DNA from: CAVYXK01 sp963772445
GTDB lineage: Bacteria; Pseudomonadota; Alphaproteobacteria; Acetobacterales; Acetobacteraceae
Direction of reading: 5' to 3'
Length of the DNA stretch: 64,000 bases
NCBI GenBank assembly: GCA_963772445.1
Contig: CAVYXK010000004.1
Span: forward strand, 248,001 to 312,000
The translations under genes and the position numbers were made by a program. The notes below the pieces were generated by a model, which ran no database searches, was not told the origin of the DNA, and saw nothing but the letters and a program-made list of their open reading frames with translations. Position 1 is the first letter of the stretch. The number at the start of each line of letters is the position of its first letter. This document shows positions 1 through 8,731 of the stretch, in pieces.

Positions 1-790
1 CGGTCGGCGAAATCGAATTCGTCAACGGCCTCGCCGCGATGAGCGCCAGTGGCGGTTTCGGCCCATGCCGGATCGCCGAGGGCATCGTCGGCCACGCCGA
101 CCTGACCATCGGCACCCGCGTGCGCGATGTGCTGGAAGCCGAGATCGCAGCTGGTGGCGGCCGCATGCGTGGTATCCGCTTCTCAGTGCCATGGGACGCG
201 AGCGAGGTCGGCAAATACGTCTCGCGCCTCGTCAAGTCGCATCAGTTGATGGCACCGGATTTCCGAGAGGGGTTCGGTCAGCTCGCGAAGCTGGGCTATC
301 GTTCGATTCGTGGCTCTATTTCCCGCAAATCCCGGAGCTGACGGATCTTGCCCGCGCCTTTTCCGACACCACGATCATTCTCGATCACGTCGGCGGCATG
401 CTGAATGTCGGACCGTATGCGGGGCGTCAGACCGAGATCCTGAAGAGCTGGGGCGCCGACATCGCCGAATTGGCGAGATGCCCGAACGTCAACGTCAAGA
501 TCGGCGGGCTCGGTATGATCAATCTCGGCTTCGATTTCCATGAACGCGAGGCGCCGGCGCCATCGACGGAGCTGGCCTCGGCGTGGCGTCCCTACGTCGA
601 GACCTGCATCGAGGCGTTCGGTGCAGGGCGCTGTATGTTCGAGAGCAATTTCCCGCCCGACAAGCAGTCCTGCGATTACACCGAGCTGTGGAACGCCTTC
701 AAGCACCTCACCGCCGCAGCGTCGGCCGCCGAGAAGAAGGCGCTCTATAGCGGGACCGCGGCGCGGGTTTATCGTCTGCACGCGCCGTGA
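1..790 (+). CDS. Amidohydrolase-2 family metal-dependent hydrolase, 5' partial, frameshifted
   Basis: This is the C-terminal part of a TIM-barrel amidohydrolase (COG3618/Amidohydro_2 type). The conserved segments ILDHVGG and MFESNFPPDK are both present, and the latter is the family's C-terminal hallmark. The gene enters from the left edge of the window. It reads in frame 3 up to about 296 and in frame 2 afterwards. Restoring one C in GGC at 294-296 (GGCC) joins LAKLG to LSFDSWLYFPQ. The substrate is unknown; relatives act on lactones or cyclic amides. I treat the break as a probable one-base sequence error rather than decay, because codon use and motifs are intact on both sides. Confidence 0.8.
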   Translation, partial: GRRNRIRQRPRRDERQWRFRPMPDRRGHRRPRRPDHRHPRARCAGSRDRSWWRPHAWYPLLSAMGRERGRQIRLAPRQVASVDGTGFPRGVRSAREAGLSFDSWLYFPQIPELTDLARAFSDTTIILDHVGGMLNVGPYAGRQTEILKSWGADIAELARCPNVNVKIGGLGMINLGFDFHEREAPAPSTELASAWRPYVETCIEAFGAGRCMFESNFPPDKQSCDYTELWNAFKHLTAAASAAEKKALYSGTAARVYRLHAP

Positions 791-838
791 CATCGCGCGC
801 AAGCGCAACCGGCATATGAGTAGGGAGCAGACAAGAGA

Positions 839-1477
839 ATGGCCAAGGGAATCTTGATTGCGGCGTTCGACTTCTCGAAGGCGCGAGCTGACGAATTCCA
901 CGACTGGTACGACCTGGAGCATATCCCGGAGCGCGAGCGCGTGCCGGGATTCCGAGTTTGTGCGCGCTGGATTGGCGCAGAGAACCCGAAGCAAGCCGTT
1001 GCCACCTATCACCTTGATAGCCTCGATGTTCTGGCGAGCCCCACCTATCGAGCCATCGCTCATGAGAACCTTTCGGTGTGGTCCAAGCGCATGACAACGA
1101 TCTGCGACCGGCTGCTCCGCTTCGAAGGCGAGCAGATCGCGCCCGGCGATCAGGATCCTCCCCGCGGAGCGGGTGGATTGCTGCTGAACGCGATGAACGT
1201 CGTTCCGGAGCACGAGGCCGAGTTCAACGATTGGTATGACAGCGAGCACATCCCCGCCCTGGCCGCGGTGCCGGGCGTGCTCGCCGCGCGGCGCTTCCGC
1301 GCGCGCAACGGCTCGCCGCGCTATGTCGCGCTCTATTACCTGACGGCGCCCGAGGTGCAGGCCAGCGCGGAGTGGAAGCAGGCTGCCAGTTCGCAATGGA
1401 CCGAGAAGATGCGGCTGCATTTTCGGGACCGTCTTCGCGTCGTCGCGCGCGCCTATCAGCGCGGGTCGTCGAGGTAA
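839..1477 (+). CDS. Two-repeat dimeric alpha/beta-barrel protein (DUF/EthD-like)
   Basis: The 212-residue protein has two homologous halves, each carrying the motif EFxDWYDxEHIP (near residues 20 and 130). This indicates a tandem ferredoxin-like (dimeric alpha/beta barrel) fold related to EthD/ABM-type proteins. The ATG start follows a purine-rich stretch (GGGAGCAGACAAGAGA). It lies 48 bases after the amidohydrolase and on the same strand, so the two probably form a small catabolic operon. No signal peptide is seen, so it is likely cytoplasmic. The reaction is not known; such barrels occur in small oxygenases, decarboxylases and accessory proteins. Confidence 0.7.
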   Translation: MAKGILIAAFDFSKARADEFHDWYDLEHIPERERVPGFRVCARWIGAENPKQAVATYHLDSLDVLASPTYRAIAHENLSVWSKRMTTICDRLLRFEGEQIAPGDQDPPRGAGGLLLNAMNVVPEHEAEFNDWYDSEHIPALAAVPGVLAARRFRARNGSPRYVALYYLTAPEVQASAEWKQAASSQWTEKMRLHFRDRLRVVARAYQRGSSR

Positions 1478-1496
1478 GGCGCGAGGCGCGCGAGTC

Positions 1497-3161
1497 CACC
1501 TCTCCCGCTCTGAGGCTGTGAAGCAATCGACTTGCCGGTGACCGAAGCGCGGGTCGACACGGCGGGCGCAGGGCGGAGGTGAGCCGGCACAGCGGTTGAA
1601 ACGCGGCCAGAAGGACCGCTCCACCCGTCTGCCGAGTACCTCCCGCGCCGGTCGCCCGCCCAGGTTGTACTTCGCCGTGCCGCGGACGCATTTCACCCCG
1701 CGGGCGCCGCGATCGGCTGCGCCGCGGCGTCGCGCAGCACCAAGGCGCGCAGCAGATTGTGCGCGACAGCGAACCACAACAAGACGGCTCGGACCTTCTG
1801 GCAGCCACGCACCAGCAAACGCCCGACCCCACAATTGCGCAGATGGGCATTGATGCACTCGTGCTTGGCGCGCTCGCGGTATACCGTCTTGCCCGCCTCG
1901 CTCGCCATCCGCTCGCGCCATTTCGCCGTCCCCGGACCGTCGCTCTTGCGCGGCGCCGTGGGATCGGTCTTGTGCTTGTTGTCCGGCGGCGGGGCGAACA
2001 CTTCGATGCCGGCGGCATGGGCGCGTTCGATATCGTCCAGCTTGCTGAAGCCGCCATCCACCAGATACTGCTGCGGCGTCTGCCCATAGGTCTCGACGAT
2101 GCGCTGCTGCATCGGCGCCATCAGCCCGCCGTCCGAGCCGGTGGTGTCGAGATCGACCGCGACGATCAGCTGGGTCTGCGGGTCGCTGACGAACTGCCCA
2201 TTATAGGCCGGCCGATAGCCGCCATCGGCCATTTTCATGACTCTCGCCTCGGCATCGGTGGTCGAGGCCCGTGGCGGCTTCTGCTTCGCGGTGTCTTTCC
2301 GATGGGTCTTCTCGCGGCGCGCCCGTTCCGCTTCCAGTTGTTGCATCCGTTCCAGCGCTGCCTTGGTCCGCTCGACCTGTTCCCGCGCCGCGCGCTGTCG
2401 CGCCGTGCTCGCCGCCGGGTCCGCCTCCAGTTCCGTCTTCAACTGCTCCACCCGCTTCTCGGCCTCCGCCAGCAGCTCTTCCAACCGGGAACGCCGCCGA
2501 TATGAGCTCGATCCCGCCGAGGCACGGATGCGGACTCCGTCCTGCGCCAGCCGTTGCAGGTTCACCAGTCCTTCCGAAACCAGCGCCGTCACGCCCTGCG
2601 CCAGCAAGCGGTCGAGCAGCGCCACCTGGCTGACCCGGAAATCCGCCAGCGTATGGTAGTTCATCGACACCCCGCCGCAGATCCAGCGATAGGCAACATG
2701 GGCCTCGCATAGGCGCGCCAACTCGCGGGCGCTGCCCACCCCCTCGATCGTGGCGTAAAGCCACAGCGCCATCAGGATCTTCGGGTCCGCCGGCGGACGG
2801 CCTGGCTCGCCGATCCGGGCCTTGATGCCCGCCAGCAGATCGCTCAGCTCCAGCGTCTCGACGAAGGTCCAGACCGCTCGTGCCGGATGCTCCGTCGGCA
2901 ACAGGCTGTCCAGGTCAACCACTTGGAACTCGGGCTGGTCACGCTGGGCCAGCCGCAACCGAACCGGTGCCTCGCTCGCCGGCGCAGATGCCTTGCTCGG
3001 CTCCGCCACGTCCTCGAACAGACCCTCAGTCGCCGACATTGCCGATCTCCGAATCGTGCGAGATCGCAGCGAATCGCAACGAGTCCCTGTCGCGCAACCC
3101 CCGATCGTCAGAGATCCGGGCGGGAGGATGAAAAATTCACAGCCTCAGAGCGGGAGAGGTG
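1497..3161. mobile_element. IS1182-family insertion sequence
   Basis: The element is bounded by a perfect 26-bp inverted repeat at 1497-1522 and 3136-3161; the outer end reads CACCTCTCCCGCTCTGAGG. It contains one transposase gene on the minus strand. I find no convincing target duplication in the flanks. It sits between the end of the two-repeat barrel gene and the start of the N-demethylase gene, so no reading frame appears to be broken by it. Confidence 0.9.
1693..3039 (-). CDS. IS1182-family DDE transposase
   Basis: The 448-residue transposase has the IS1182 layout. An N-terminal domain contains HPARAVWTFVE and ADPKILMALWLYATIEG. A charged helical insert around residues 185-260 (EELLAEAEKRVEQLK and similar) precedes the RNase-H core. 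The core contains VAVDLDTTGSDGG and YLVDGGFSKLDDIE, and the Glu-bearing region is near YRERAKHECINAHLRN. The reading frame is intact and centred between the inverted repeats, so the element may be active. Confidence 0.93.
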   Translation of the reverse strand: MSATEGLFEDVAEPSKASAPASEAPVRLRLAQRDQPEFQVVDLDSLLPTEHPARAVWTFVETLELSDLLAGIKARIGEPGRPPADPKILMALWLYATIEGVGSARELARLCEAHVAYRWICGGVSMNYHTLADFRVSQVALLDRLLAQGVTALVSEGLVNLQRLAQDGVRIRASAGSSSYRRRSRLEELLAEAEKRVEQLKTELEADPAASTARQRAAREQVERTKAALERMQQLEAERARREKTHRKDTAKQKPPRASTTDAEARVMKMADGGYRPAYNGQFVSDPQTQLIVAVDLDTTGSDGGLMAPMQQRIVETYGQTPQQYLVDGGFSKLDDIERAHAAGIEVFAPPPDNKHKTDPTAPRKSDGPGTAKWRERMASEAGKTVYRERAKHECINAHLRNCGVGRLLVRGCQKVRAVLLWFAVAHNLLRALVLRDAAAQPIAAPAG

Positions 3162-3202
3162 AGGTGTTGCGCGACTGCCCGCAGGCACGCAGCATCCGCT
3201 CC

Positions 3203-4124
3203 ATGTTCCCGCCCCTTCCACCGCAGGCCGTGCATCTCTCCTTCGAGCCTGGCCCCTATCGCATGGCGATGGGCCTGACCGCCTGTCCGCGCGCCGACTG
3301 GATCGAGCTCGACGAGCGCCACCCTGGCGAAGTGGCAGAACGCCGCAAATTGCTCGCCACCCGGTGCGACGAGGTATTCGCTGCCGTCGCCGGCTCGGAG
3401 CCGGCACGGCGAGAAACGTGGGACGTTCTGACCGCGCACCTTGCAGAGACATGGCCGCACTGGTTCGCCGCCGATGGCGAGGTGCTGGAGAACCGACTGA
3501 CCGGTGATCGCTGGGACCTGGCCGAGCCAGGCTGCGATCCGCTGGAAGCGGCGGCGCTGTTGGTGCAGGAAGATCTCTGCATCATCCAGGTCAGCGATGA
3601 CGGCCCGCTGCTCACCGCCGGCGTCGTCTGCTTCCCAAGCTGCTGGCGGCTGGCCGAGAAGATCGGCCGGCCGCTCGCCACGATACATGGCCCGGTGCCG
3701 TTCTACGGCGAGAGGCTGGCGCGCCCGGTCGATCGGTTTATGCGTGTGGTCAAGCCAGGTCATGTCGCGGTGCTGCTCAACTGGTCGCTGTCGGATGACC
3801 CGACGCTATTTCAGCCCGGCGGCAAATGGCGCACCGACCGCAACGCGCACGTCACCGCCGAGAACGCCGGTGACACTCTGTTCGTGCGGGTGGAGCGGCA
3901 GACGTTGAACTCGGCTTCCACAGTCGGGCGCCGTGCTGTTTACCATCCGCGTGCACGTTTACCCATTGGCCCGAATCGCTGCGCGCCCGGAGATTGCGCA
4001 ACGCTTGGCAGAAACGGTGCGTGCGCTGCCGCAGGAGACGGTGCACTACAAGAGTCTGTTGCGCTTTCGTGACGCGCTGCTCGACTACCTCGGGCAGATG
4101 TCCGAGGCGATCGCTCGCAATTGA
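3203..4124 (+). CDS. Heme-dependent oxidative N-demethylase family protein (DUF3445), frameshifted
   Basis: The protein matches the DUF3445 family (heme-dependent oxidative N-demethylase): N-terminal FEPGPYRMAMGLTAC, then GDRWDLAEPGCDPL, HGPVPFYGERLARPVDRFM and VERQTL near the C-terminus. These enzymes oxidatively remove methyl groups from small amines or amino acids. The frame breaks at GAACTC (3907-3912). Removing one A gives ERQTLTRLPQSGAVLFTIRV and continues to the stop at 4122-4124. That stop overlaps the TTG start of RNase R, so the two are co-transcribed. I consider the frameshift a sequence error (see the GANTC finding). Confidence 0.8.
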
Positions 4125-6112
4125 AACCTCCGCCCCGCCGCCCCCGCACCCATCTCCCGGAAACCGCCGTCGTGCTGGTGACCGGCACCGACCCGGACGG
4201 CGACGCGCTCGCCCGGCCCGTCGAGTGGGACGGGGAGGGCCCCCCGCCGCAAGTACTGATGGCGCCGGAACCGCATGGCCGGCCCGCGCTCGCCCCGGGT
4301 CAGCGCGTCCTCGCCCGCCTTCGCCCCGCCGGGCCAAGCCGCTACGAGGGCCGCACGATCAAGCATCTCTCCGACACGCCCGGACGGGTGCTGGGCGTGT
4401 TCCGCCCGGGTGCCCGGGACGGTCGCATCGTCCCGACAGACCGTCGCGCAAAGGCGGAATGGATCGTGCCGCCTGGTCAGGATGCCGGCGCAACACCCGG
4501 CGAGATCGTGCTGGCCGAACCCCTCCCCCACCACCGGCTCGGCCTCAAGCCCGCACGGGTGATCGAGCGGCTCGGGCGAATGGGCGACGCGCGCTCGGTC
4601 AGCCTGATCGCCGTCGCCACGCATGATATCCCGCACGTCTTCTCAGCCGAGGTACTCGCCGAGGCCGATCGCGCCGGTCCGCCGGCGCTCGGCAACCGGG
4701 AGGACCTGCGCCAGGTTCCGTTGGTGACTATTGACGGACCGGATGCACGGGATTTCGACGACGCGGTGTTCGCCGAGCCGGACAGGACCGGCTTCCGCCT
4801 GATCGTCGCCATCGCCGACGTTGCACACTACGTCCGCTCGGATACGGCTCTCGACGCCACCGCCCTGGATCGCGGCAACAGCGTCTATTTCCCCGACCGC
4901 GTCGTGCCGATGCTGCCGGAGGCCCTCTCCAACGTTTGGTGCAGTCTGCGGCCAGAGGAAGATCGTGCCTGCCTGTTCGTGGAGCTTCGCGTCGGCACTA
5001 ACGGGCGCAAGCTGAGACATCGTTTTGGCCGCGGCCTGATGCGGAGCGCGGCGCGCCTGACCTACGAGCAGGTGCAGCACGCGCATGATCGCAACGAGAC
5101 GCTCGGGCTGTCGCTGCCCGCGCTCTATGCCGCCTTCCGCGCTCTGCTGGCGGCCCGGCAGGCCCGCGGTACGCTCGATCTCGACCTGCCGGAGCGGCAG
5201 GTGGTGCTCGACGACGCGGGCCAGGTGCAAGCGGTGCTGCCCCGACCCCGGCTCGACAGCCATCGGCTGATCGAGGAGTTCATGATCCTCGCCAACGTCG
5301 CCGCCGCCGAGGAATTGGAGCGGCACCACGCTCCCTGCATGTACAGAGTCCATGCGCCGCCTTCGGTCGAGAAGCTGGAGGAGTTGCGCAACTTCCTGCG
5401 CGGCTTCGGGATCTCCCTTCCTGCCGGCGATCGACTGCATCCACGCGACCTCGACAGCGTGTTGCGGCGCATCGCCGGTACCGCTGACGCGCCGGTGGTA
5501 AACGAGGTGGTCCTGCGTAGCCAGTCGCAGGCTGCCTACAGCCCGCACAATATTAGTCATTTCGGCTTGGCATTGCCCCGGTACGCGCATTTCACCAGCC
5601 CAATCCGGCGCTATGCCGACCTGTTGGTGCACCGGGCGCTGATCCGCACCCTGCACCTTGGCGAAGGCGGGCTGGGGCACGCGGGAGAGTCGCGCTTCGA
5701 AGCGATTGCCGAGCACCTCACCGCGACCGAGCGGCGCGCCCAAGCGGCCGAGCGCGACGCCATCGACCGCTATCTGGCGGCATTCATGTCCACGAGAGTG
5801 GGGTCGGTCTTCGCCGCTCGCATCTCCGGTGTCACGCGCTTCGGCCTTTTTGTCACAGTGGTGGAAAATGGGGCGAGCGGCATTGTTCCACGCTCGGCCC
5901 TGCCGGACGATCTGTGGCACCATGATGAACGAGAGCAGACGTTGACCGGCCGCCGTACACGCCTCGTTTTCCGCCTGGGACAGGAAGTCGAGGTGCGGCT
6001 TGCGGAGGCCAACGCGGTCACCGGCAGCCTCGCGTTCCAGCTCATGCAAGGCGTTCCGGCGCAGCCCTCGGGTCGCGCCCGACAATCGGGGAAGCGGTCC
6101 CGTTTCCGGTGA
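4121..6112 (+). CDS. rnr: Ribonuclease R (RNB-domain 3'-5' exoribonuclease)
   Basis: The RNB catalytic signature DGPDARDFDDAVF is at about residue 200, with the metal-binding aspartates intact. Downstream RNB motifs follow (RGNSVYFPDRVVPMLPEALSN read in pieces; YAHFTSPIRRYADLLVHRAL), and a C-terminal S1 domain begins near residue 560 (RISGVTRFGLFVTVVENG). It degrades structured RNA processively from the 3' end. The start is taken as TTG at 4121, overlapping the previous stop. At 663 residues it is shorter than usual because the N-terminal helix-turn-helix extension of many RNase R proteins is absent. The stop overlaps the GTG of the next gene. Confidence 0.93.
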   Translation: MKPPPRRPRTHLPETAVVLVTGTDPDGDALARPVEWDGEGPPPQVLMAPEPHGRPALAPGQRVLARLRPAGPSRYEGRTIKHLSDTPGRVLGVFRPGARDGRIVPTDRRAKAEWIVPPGQDAGATPGEIVLAEPLPHHRLGLKPARVIERLGRMGDARSVSLIAVATHDIPHVFSAEVLAEADRAGPPALGNREDLRQVPLVTIDGPDARDFDDAVFAEPDRTGFRLIVAIADVAHYVRSDTALDATALDRGNSVYFPDRVVPMLPEALSNVWCSLRPEEDRACLFVELRVGTNGRKLRHRFGRGLMRSAARLTYEQVQHAHDRNETLGLSLPALYAAFRALLAARQARGTLDLDLPERQVVLDDAGQVQAVLPRPRLDSHRLIEEFMILANVAAAEELERHHAPCMYRVHAPPSVEKLEELRNFLRGFGISLPAGDRLHPRDLDSVLRRIAGTADAPVVNEVVLRSQSQAAYSPHNISHFGLALPRYAHFTSPIRRYADLLVHRALIRTLHLGEGGLGHAGESRFEAIAEHLTATERRAQAAERDAIDRYLAAFMSTRVGSVFAARISGVTRFGLFVTVVENGASGIVPRSALPDDLWHHDEREQTLTGRRTRLVFRLGQEVEVRLAEANAVTGSLAFQLMQGVPAQPSGRARQSGKRSRFR

Positions 6113-7623
6113 TTCGGCTCGGCCTCCTGTTCCTGTTGCTTCTGGCGATCCCGCTCCACGCCGAGCCCTCTCTCCCAGCCCCCAGCTTCAACCCGACGCT
6201 GACCGCCGAAGTCTACGCCACGGCGCTTGCCTTCATTGCGCCGCGCGCACTCGATCCCGTCACGGTTCCGCAACTCGCGATCTGGGGTTTGCGTGGGCTG
6301 ACCGCTCTCGATCCGGATCTTATCGCGACCGAGAGCGGCGGGCGGCTCGTGCTGACGATGGTGCAACGGACGATCTACGCGGCTCCGCAGCCGGCTGTGC
6401 AGACCCCGCAGGCCTGGGCGACGGCTGCCGTATCGATGGCGCAGGCGGCATGGGCCGCATCGGCCGCGGTCCGGCGTGCCGGCACGCAAGGTATCATCCA
6501 GGCCTTCTTCGACGAGATGTTCAATCATTTCGATCCCTATTCGCGCTATGTGCCGCCCAGCCAGGCCAGCCAGGAAGAGGCGGAGCGCGAGGGGAGCACA
6601 GGGATCGGGCTGACAGTGGCCACGGTGCACGGCGTGATCGTGGTGACGGCGATCGCTCCCGACGGCCCGGCCATGGGCGCGGGCCTACGCATCGGTGACC
6701 GCATCCTGTCGGTGAATGATCAGCCGACCGCCGGGCAGGAGAGCGCGACGGTCGCTGCCTGGCTTGCTGGCGCAGAGGGCAGCACTGTGCGTCTGGTGTG
6801 GCGCGCTCGCGACGGTCGCCTGCACCGGGCCGACGTCATCCACACCGCGGTGCCGCCGCAGACCGTGTTCGCCCAGCGTGTGGCGGCGATGCTGGTGCTG
6901 CGGTTGATAGAGTTCAGCCGCGACACCGATACGGGCGTCGCCGAGCCGATCGTGGCGGCGTACAACGCCCGCCACCAGCCGGATGGAATCGTGCTCGATC
7001 TGCGCGGTAATCGCGGCGGGTTGCTGCGTGAGGCAGTTTCCGTCGCGGACGAGCTGTTGCCCGCAGGCGTCGTTGCCATCGAGCAAGGGCGTGACCCCGC
7101 GGCCAATCGCGTCTGGAATTCAGCCGGTGGTGAGCTGGCGAAAGATGTGCCAGTGATCGTGCTGGTCGATGGGCGTACCGCCAGTGCCGCCGAGGTCCTG
7201 GCAGCGGCGCTGGCGGATCGCGGGCGCGCCGTCGTGGTGGGGAGCTCGACATTCGGCAAGGGCCTGGTGCAGACGCTCACCACCCTGCCCGACGGCGGCG
7301 AGCTGTTTGTCACCTGGAGTCGCGTGCTGGCGCCTCGCGGCTGGCCGATCCAGGGTCTTGGAGTGCTGCCGCAAGTATGCACCAGCCTCGGCATTGATGC
7401 GCTGGAACGGCAGTTGCAGGCGTTGGCGTCCGGCGTTCAGCCGATGGCGGCGGCGATCGATCGTGCCCGCAACATCCAGGCCGGCGTGCCGCCTGCGGAA
7501 ATCGTGGCAATCCGCAGCGCCTGTCCGGCGGCCGAGGGCCGCGAATTGGATCTGGATGTGGCCCACTTCCTTATTGTAAACCCAGCCGCCTACGCTGCGG
7601 CCCTATTGCCGCCGATGCGGTAG
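6109..7623 (+). CDS. S41 family C-terminal processing peptidase with PDZ domain
   Basis: The 504-residue protein has a short signal peptide (LGLLFLLLLAIPLHA), so it is periplasmic. A PDZ domain lies at about 165-240 (GIGLTVATVHGVIVV, GAGLRIGDRILSVND). The S41 core carries the catalytic serine region DGRTASAAEVLAAAL and the lysine region STFGKGLVQT. It should cleave proteins from their C-termini, as CtpA/Prc do. The GTG start overlaps the rnr stop by four bases, making a tight operon of N-demethylase, RNase R and protease. Confidence 0.9.
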   Translation: MIRLGLLFLLLLAIPLHAEPSLPAPSFNPTLTAEVYATALAFIAPRALDPVTVPQLAIWGLRGLTALDPDLIATESGGRLVLTMVQRTIYAAPQPAVQTPQAWATAAVSMAQAAWAASAAVRRAGTQGIIQAFFDEMFNHFDPYSRYVPPSQASQEEAEREGSTGIGLTVATVHGVIVVTAIAPDGPAMGAGLRIGDRILSVNDQPTAGQESATVAAWLAGAEGSTVRLVWRARDGRLHRADVIHTAVPPQTVFAQRVAAMLVLRLIEFSRDTDTGVAEPIVAAYNARHQPDGIVLDLRGNRGGLLREAVSVADELLPAGVVAIEQGRDPAANRVWNSAGGELAKDVPVIVLVDGRTASAAEVLAAALADRGRAVVVGSSTFGKGLVQTLTTLPDGGELFVTWSRVLAPRGWPIQGLGVLPQVCTSLGIDALERQLQALASGVQPMAAAIDRARNIQAGVPPAEIVAIRSACPAAEGRELDLDVAHFLIVNPAAYAAALLPPMR

Positions 7624-7710
7624 AGGAGTTCCACTCTATAAGCGGTTGAACCGCGGCACTCCATCACCTTGCCCGTTGCCCGAGGCATCTCCGATTTTGC
7701 GGCCGAAGGC

Positions 7711-7804
7711 AAGAAAGCATAACCACAGAGGCGCGGAGGCACAGAGATGCGGTAGGCGATAACAAGCTCTGTGTCTCTGCGCCTCTGTGGTTATGCTTTC
7801 TTTC
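7711..7804. repeat. Hairpin repeat of the CACAGAGG type
   Basis: Two nearly complementary arms of about 36 bases (7711-7746 and 7768-7803) flank a 21-base loop; the arms contain AACCACAGAGGCGC and GCGCCTCTGTGGTTATGC, with three or so mismatches. It lies between the convergent S41 protease and MFS genes, so it could act as a bidirectional terminator. Related CACAGAGGCACAGAG palindromes are dispersed in many bacteria, which suggests a small non-autonomous element. Confidence 0.75.
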
Positions 7805-7865
7805 TTCTGTGGTCGTCACGACGCACCGGCCGCCCGGGCGAATTCCCGCGAAGACATCGCGTCGT

Positions 7866-8731
7866 TCACTCCGCCGGCGCCGGGGTTGCGCGAGCGCCAC
7901 GGCGCAGCAGCAGCAAGAGCAGCAGAGGCGGAACGACGATAAACGCCATCATGTGAAAATCATTGTTGTAGGCAATGATCTGCGATTGTCTCTGGATCTC
8001 CTGGTCGAGAAACGCAGCGCCATGGGCCGTCGCCGGATTGTAGAATCGCGCCACCGTGCCAGCGCCCTGCAGGAGCCGGTCGAACGGCGTGATGTTTGCG
8101 GCAATGTCGGCATGCATCACCTGAGCGCTGCGCGCCAGCGTGAACGTGGTCACCGAAATGCCGACGGCAGAACCCATGTTGCGCGCCAACGCCTGCAACG
8201 CGGTCGCCTCGCCACGAAGCTGCGCCGGTAGGGTGAGGAAAGCCAGCACCGTCATCGGATTGAAGATCAGCCCGGTGGAGAACCCCTGCACGATCAGCGT
8301 CAGCATCATCTGGTTCTGGGTGACGTTGGGCGTCCAGGTGCTCATCTGGTGCAGAGCGAAGCCCAGCACCATGAGTCCGGCCCCCATGATCTTGCGCTGA
8401 TCGACATGGTTGGCGAGCCAGCTCGCGAAGAACATCGCCGCCATCGTGCCGAGCCCGCGTGGAGCCAGTGCGATGCCGGTGGTGAACACCGGGTAGTTCG
8501 CCAGATCCTGAAGATACGGCGCCAGCAGCGCGGACGTGGCAAGCATCACCATGGAGATGCTGAACGTCATCGATACCGAGGCAATGAAGTTCCGGTCGCG
8601 GAACACAGCCGGCGACAGGAACGGCCGGCGAGCCGTGAGCATATGCACAATAAACAGATAGAACCCGAGGCCGGCCAGCGTTGCCTCGACGACGACCTCG
8701 CGTGAGCTGAACCAGTCGAGCTCTTGCCCGC
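7866..8731 (-). pseudogene. C-terminal half of a DHA2/EmrB-type MFS drug exporter, truncated by an IS
   Basis: The fragment begins at LDWFSSREVVVEATLAGLG and continues with helices containing AVFRDRNFIASVSM, LAPRGLGTMAAMF and QALARNMGSAVGISV. These are the hallmarks of the C-terminal seven helices of EmrB/QacA exporters. The N-terminal half is absent: the gene ends exactly at the ISKra4-like element (8732). No remaining half is found on the other side of the IS, so insertion was followed by deletion or rearrangement. It is probably non-functional. Confidence 0.88.

Noticed and set aside
296..1921. 541-codon open frame on the minus strand
   Set aside because: It lies opposite the amidohydrolase, the two-repeat barrel protein and the IS1182 left end, has no family motifs and arises from GC-rich antisense codons.
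4643..6085. 480-codon minus-strand frame across rnr
   Set aside because: Mirror frame of RNase R; composition and lack of motifs mark it as a shadow.
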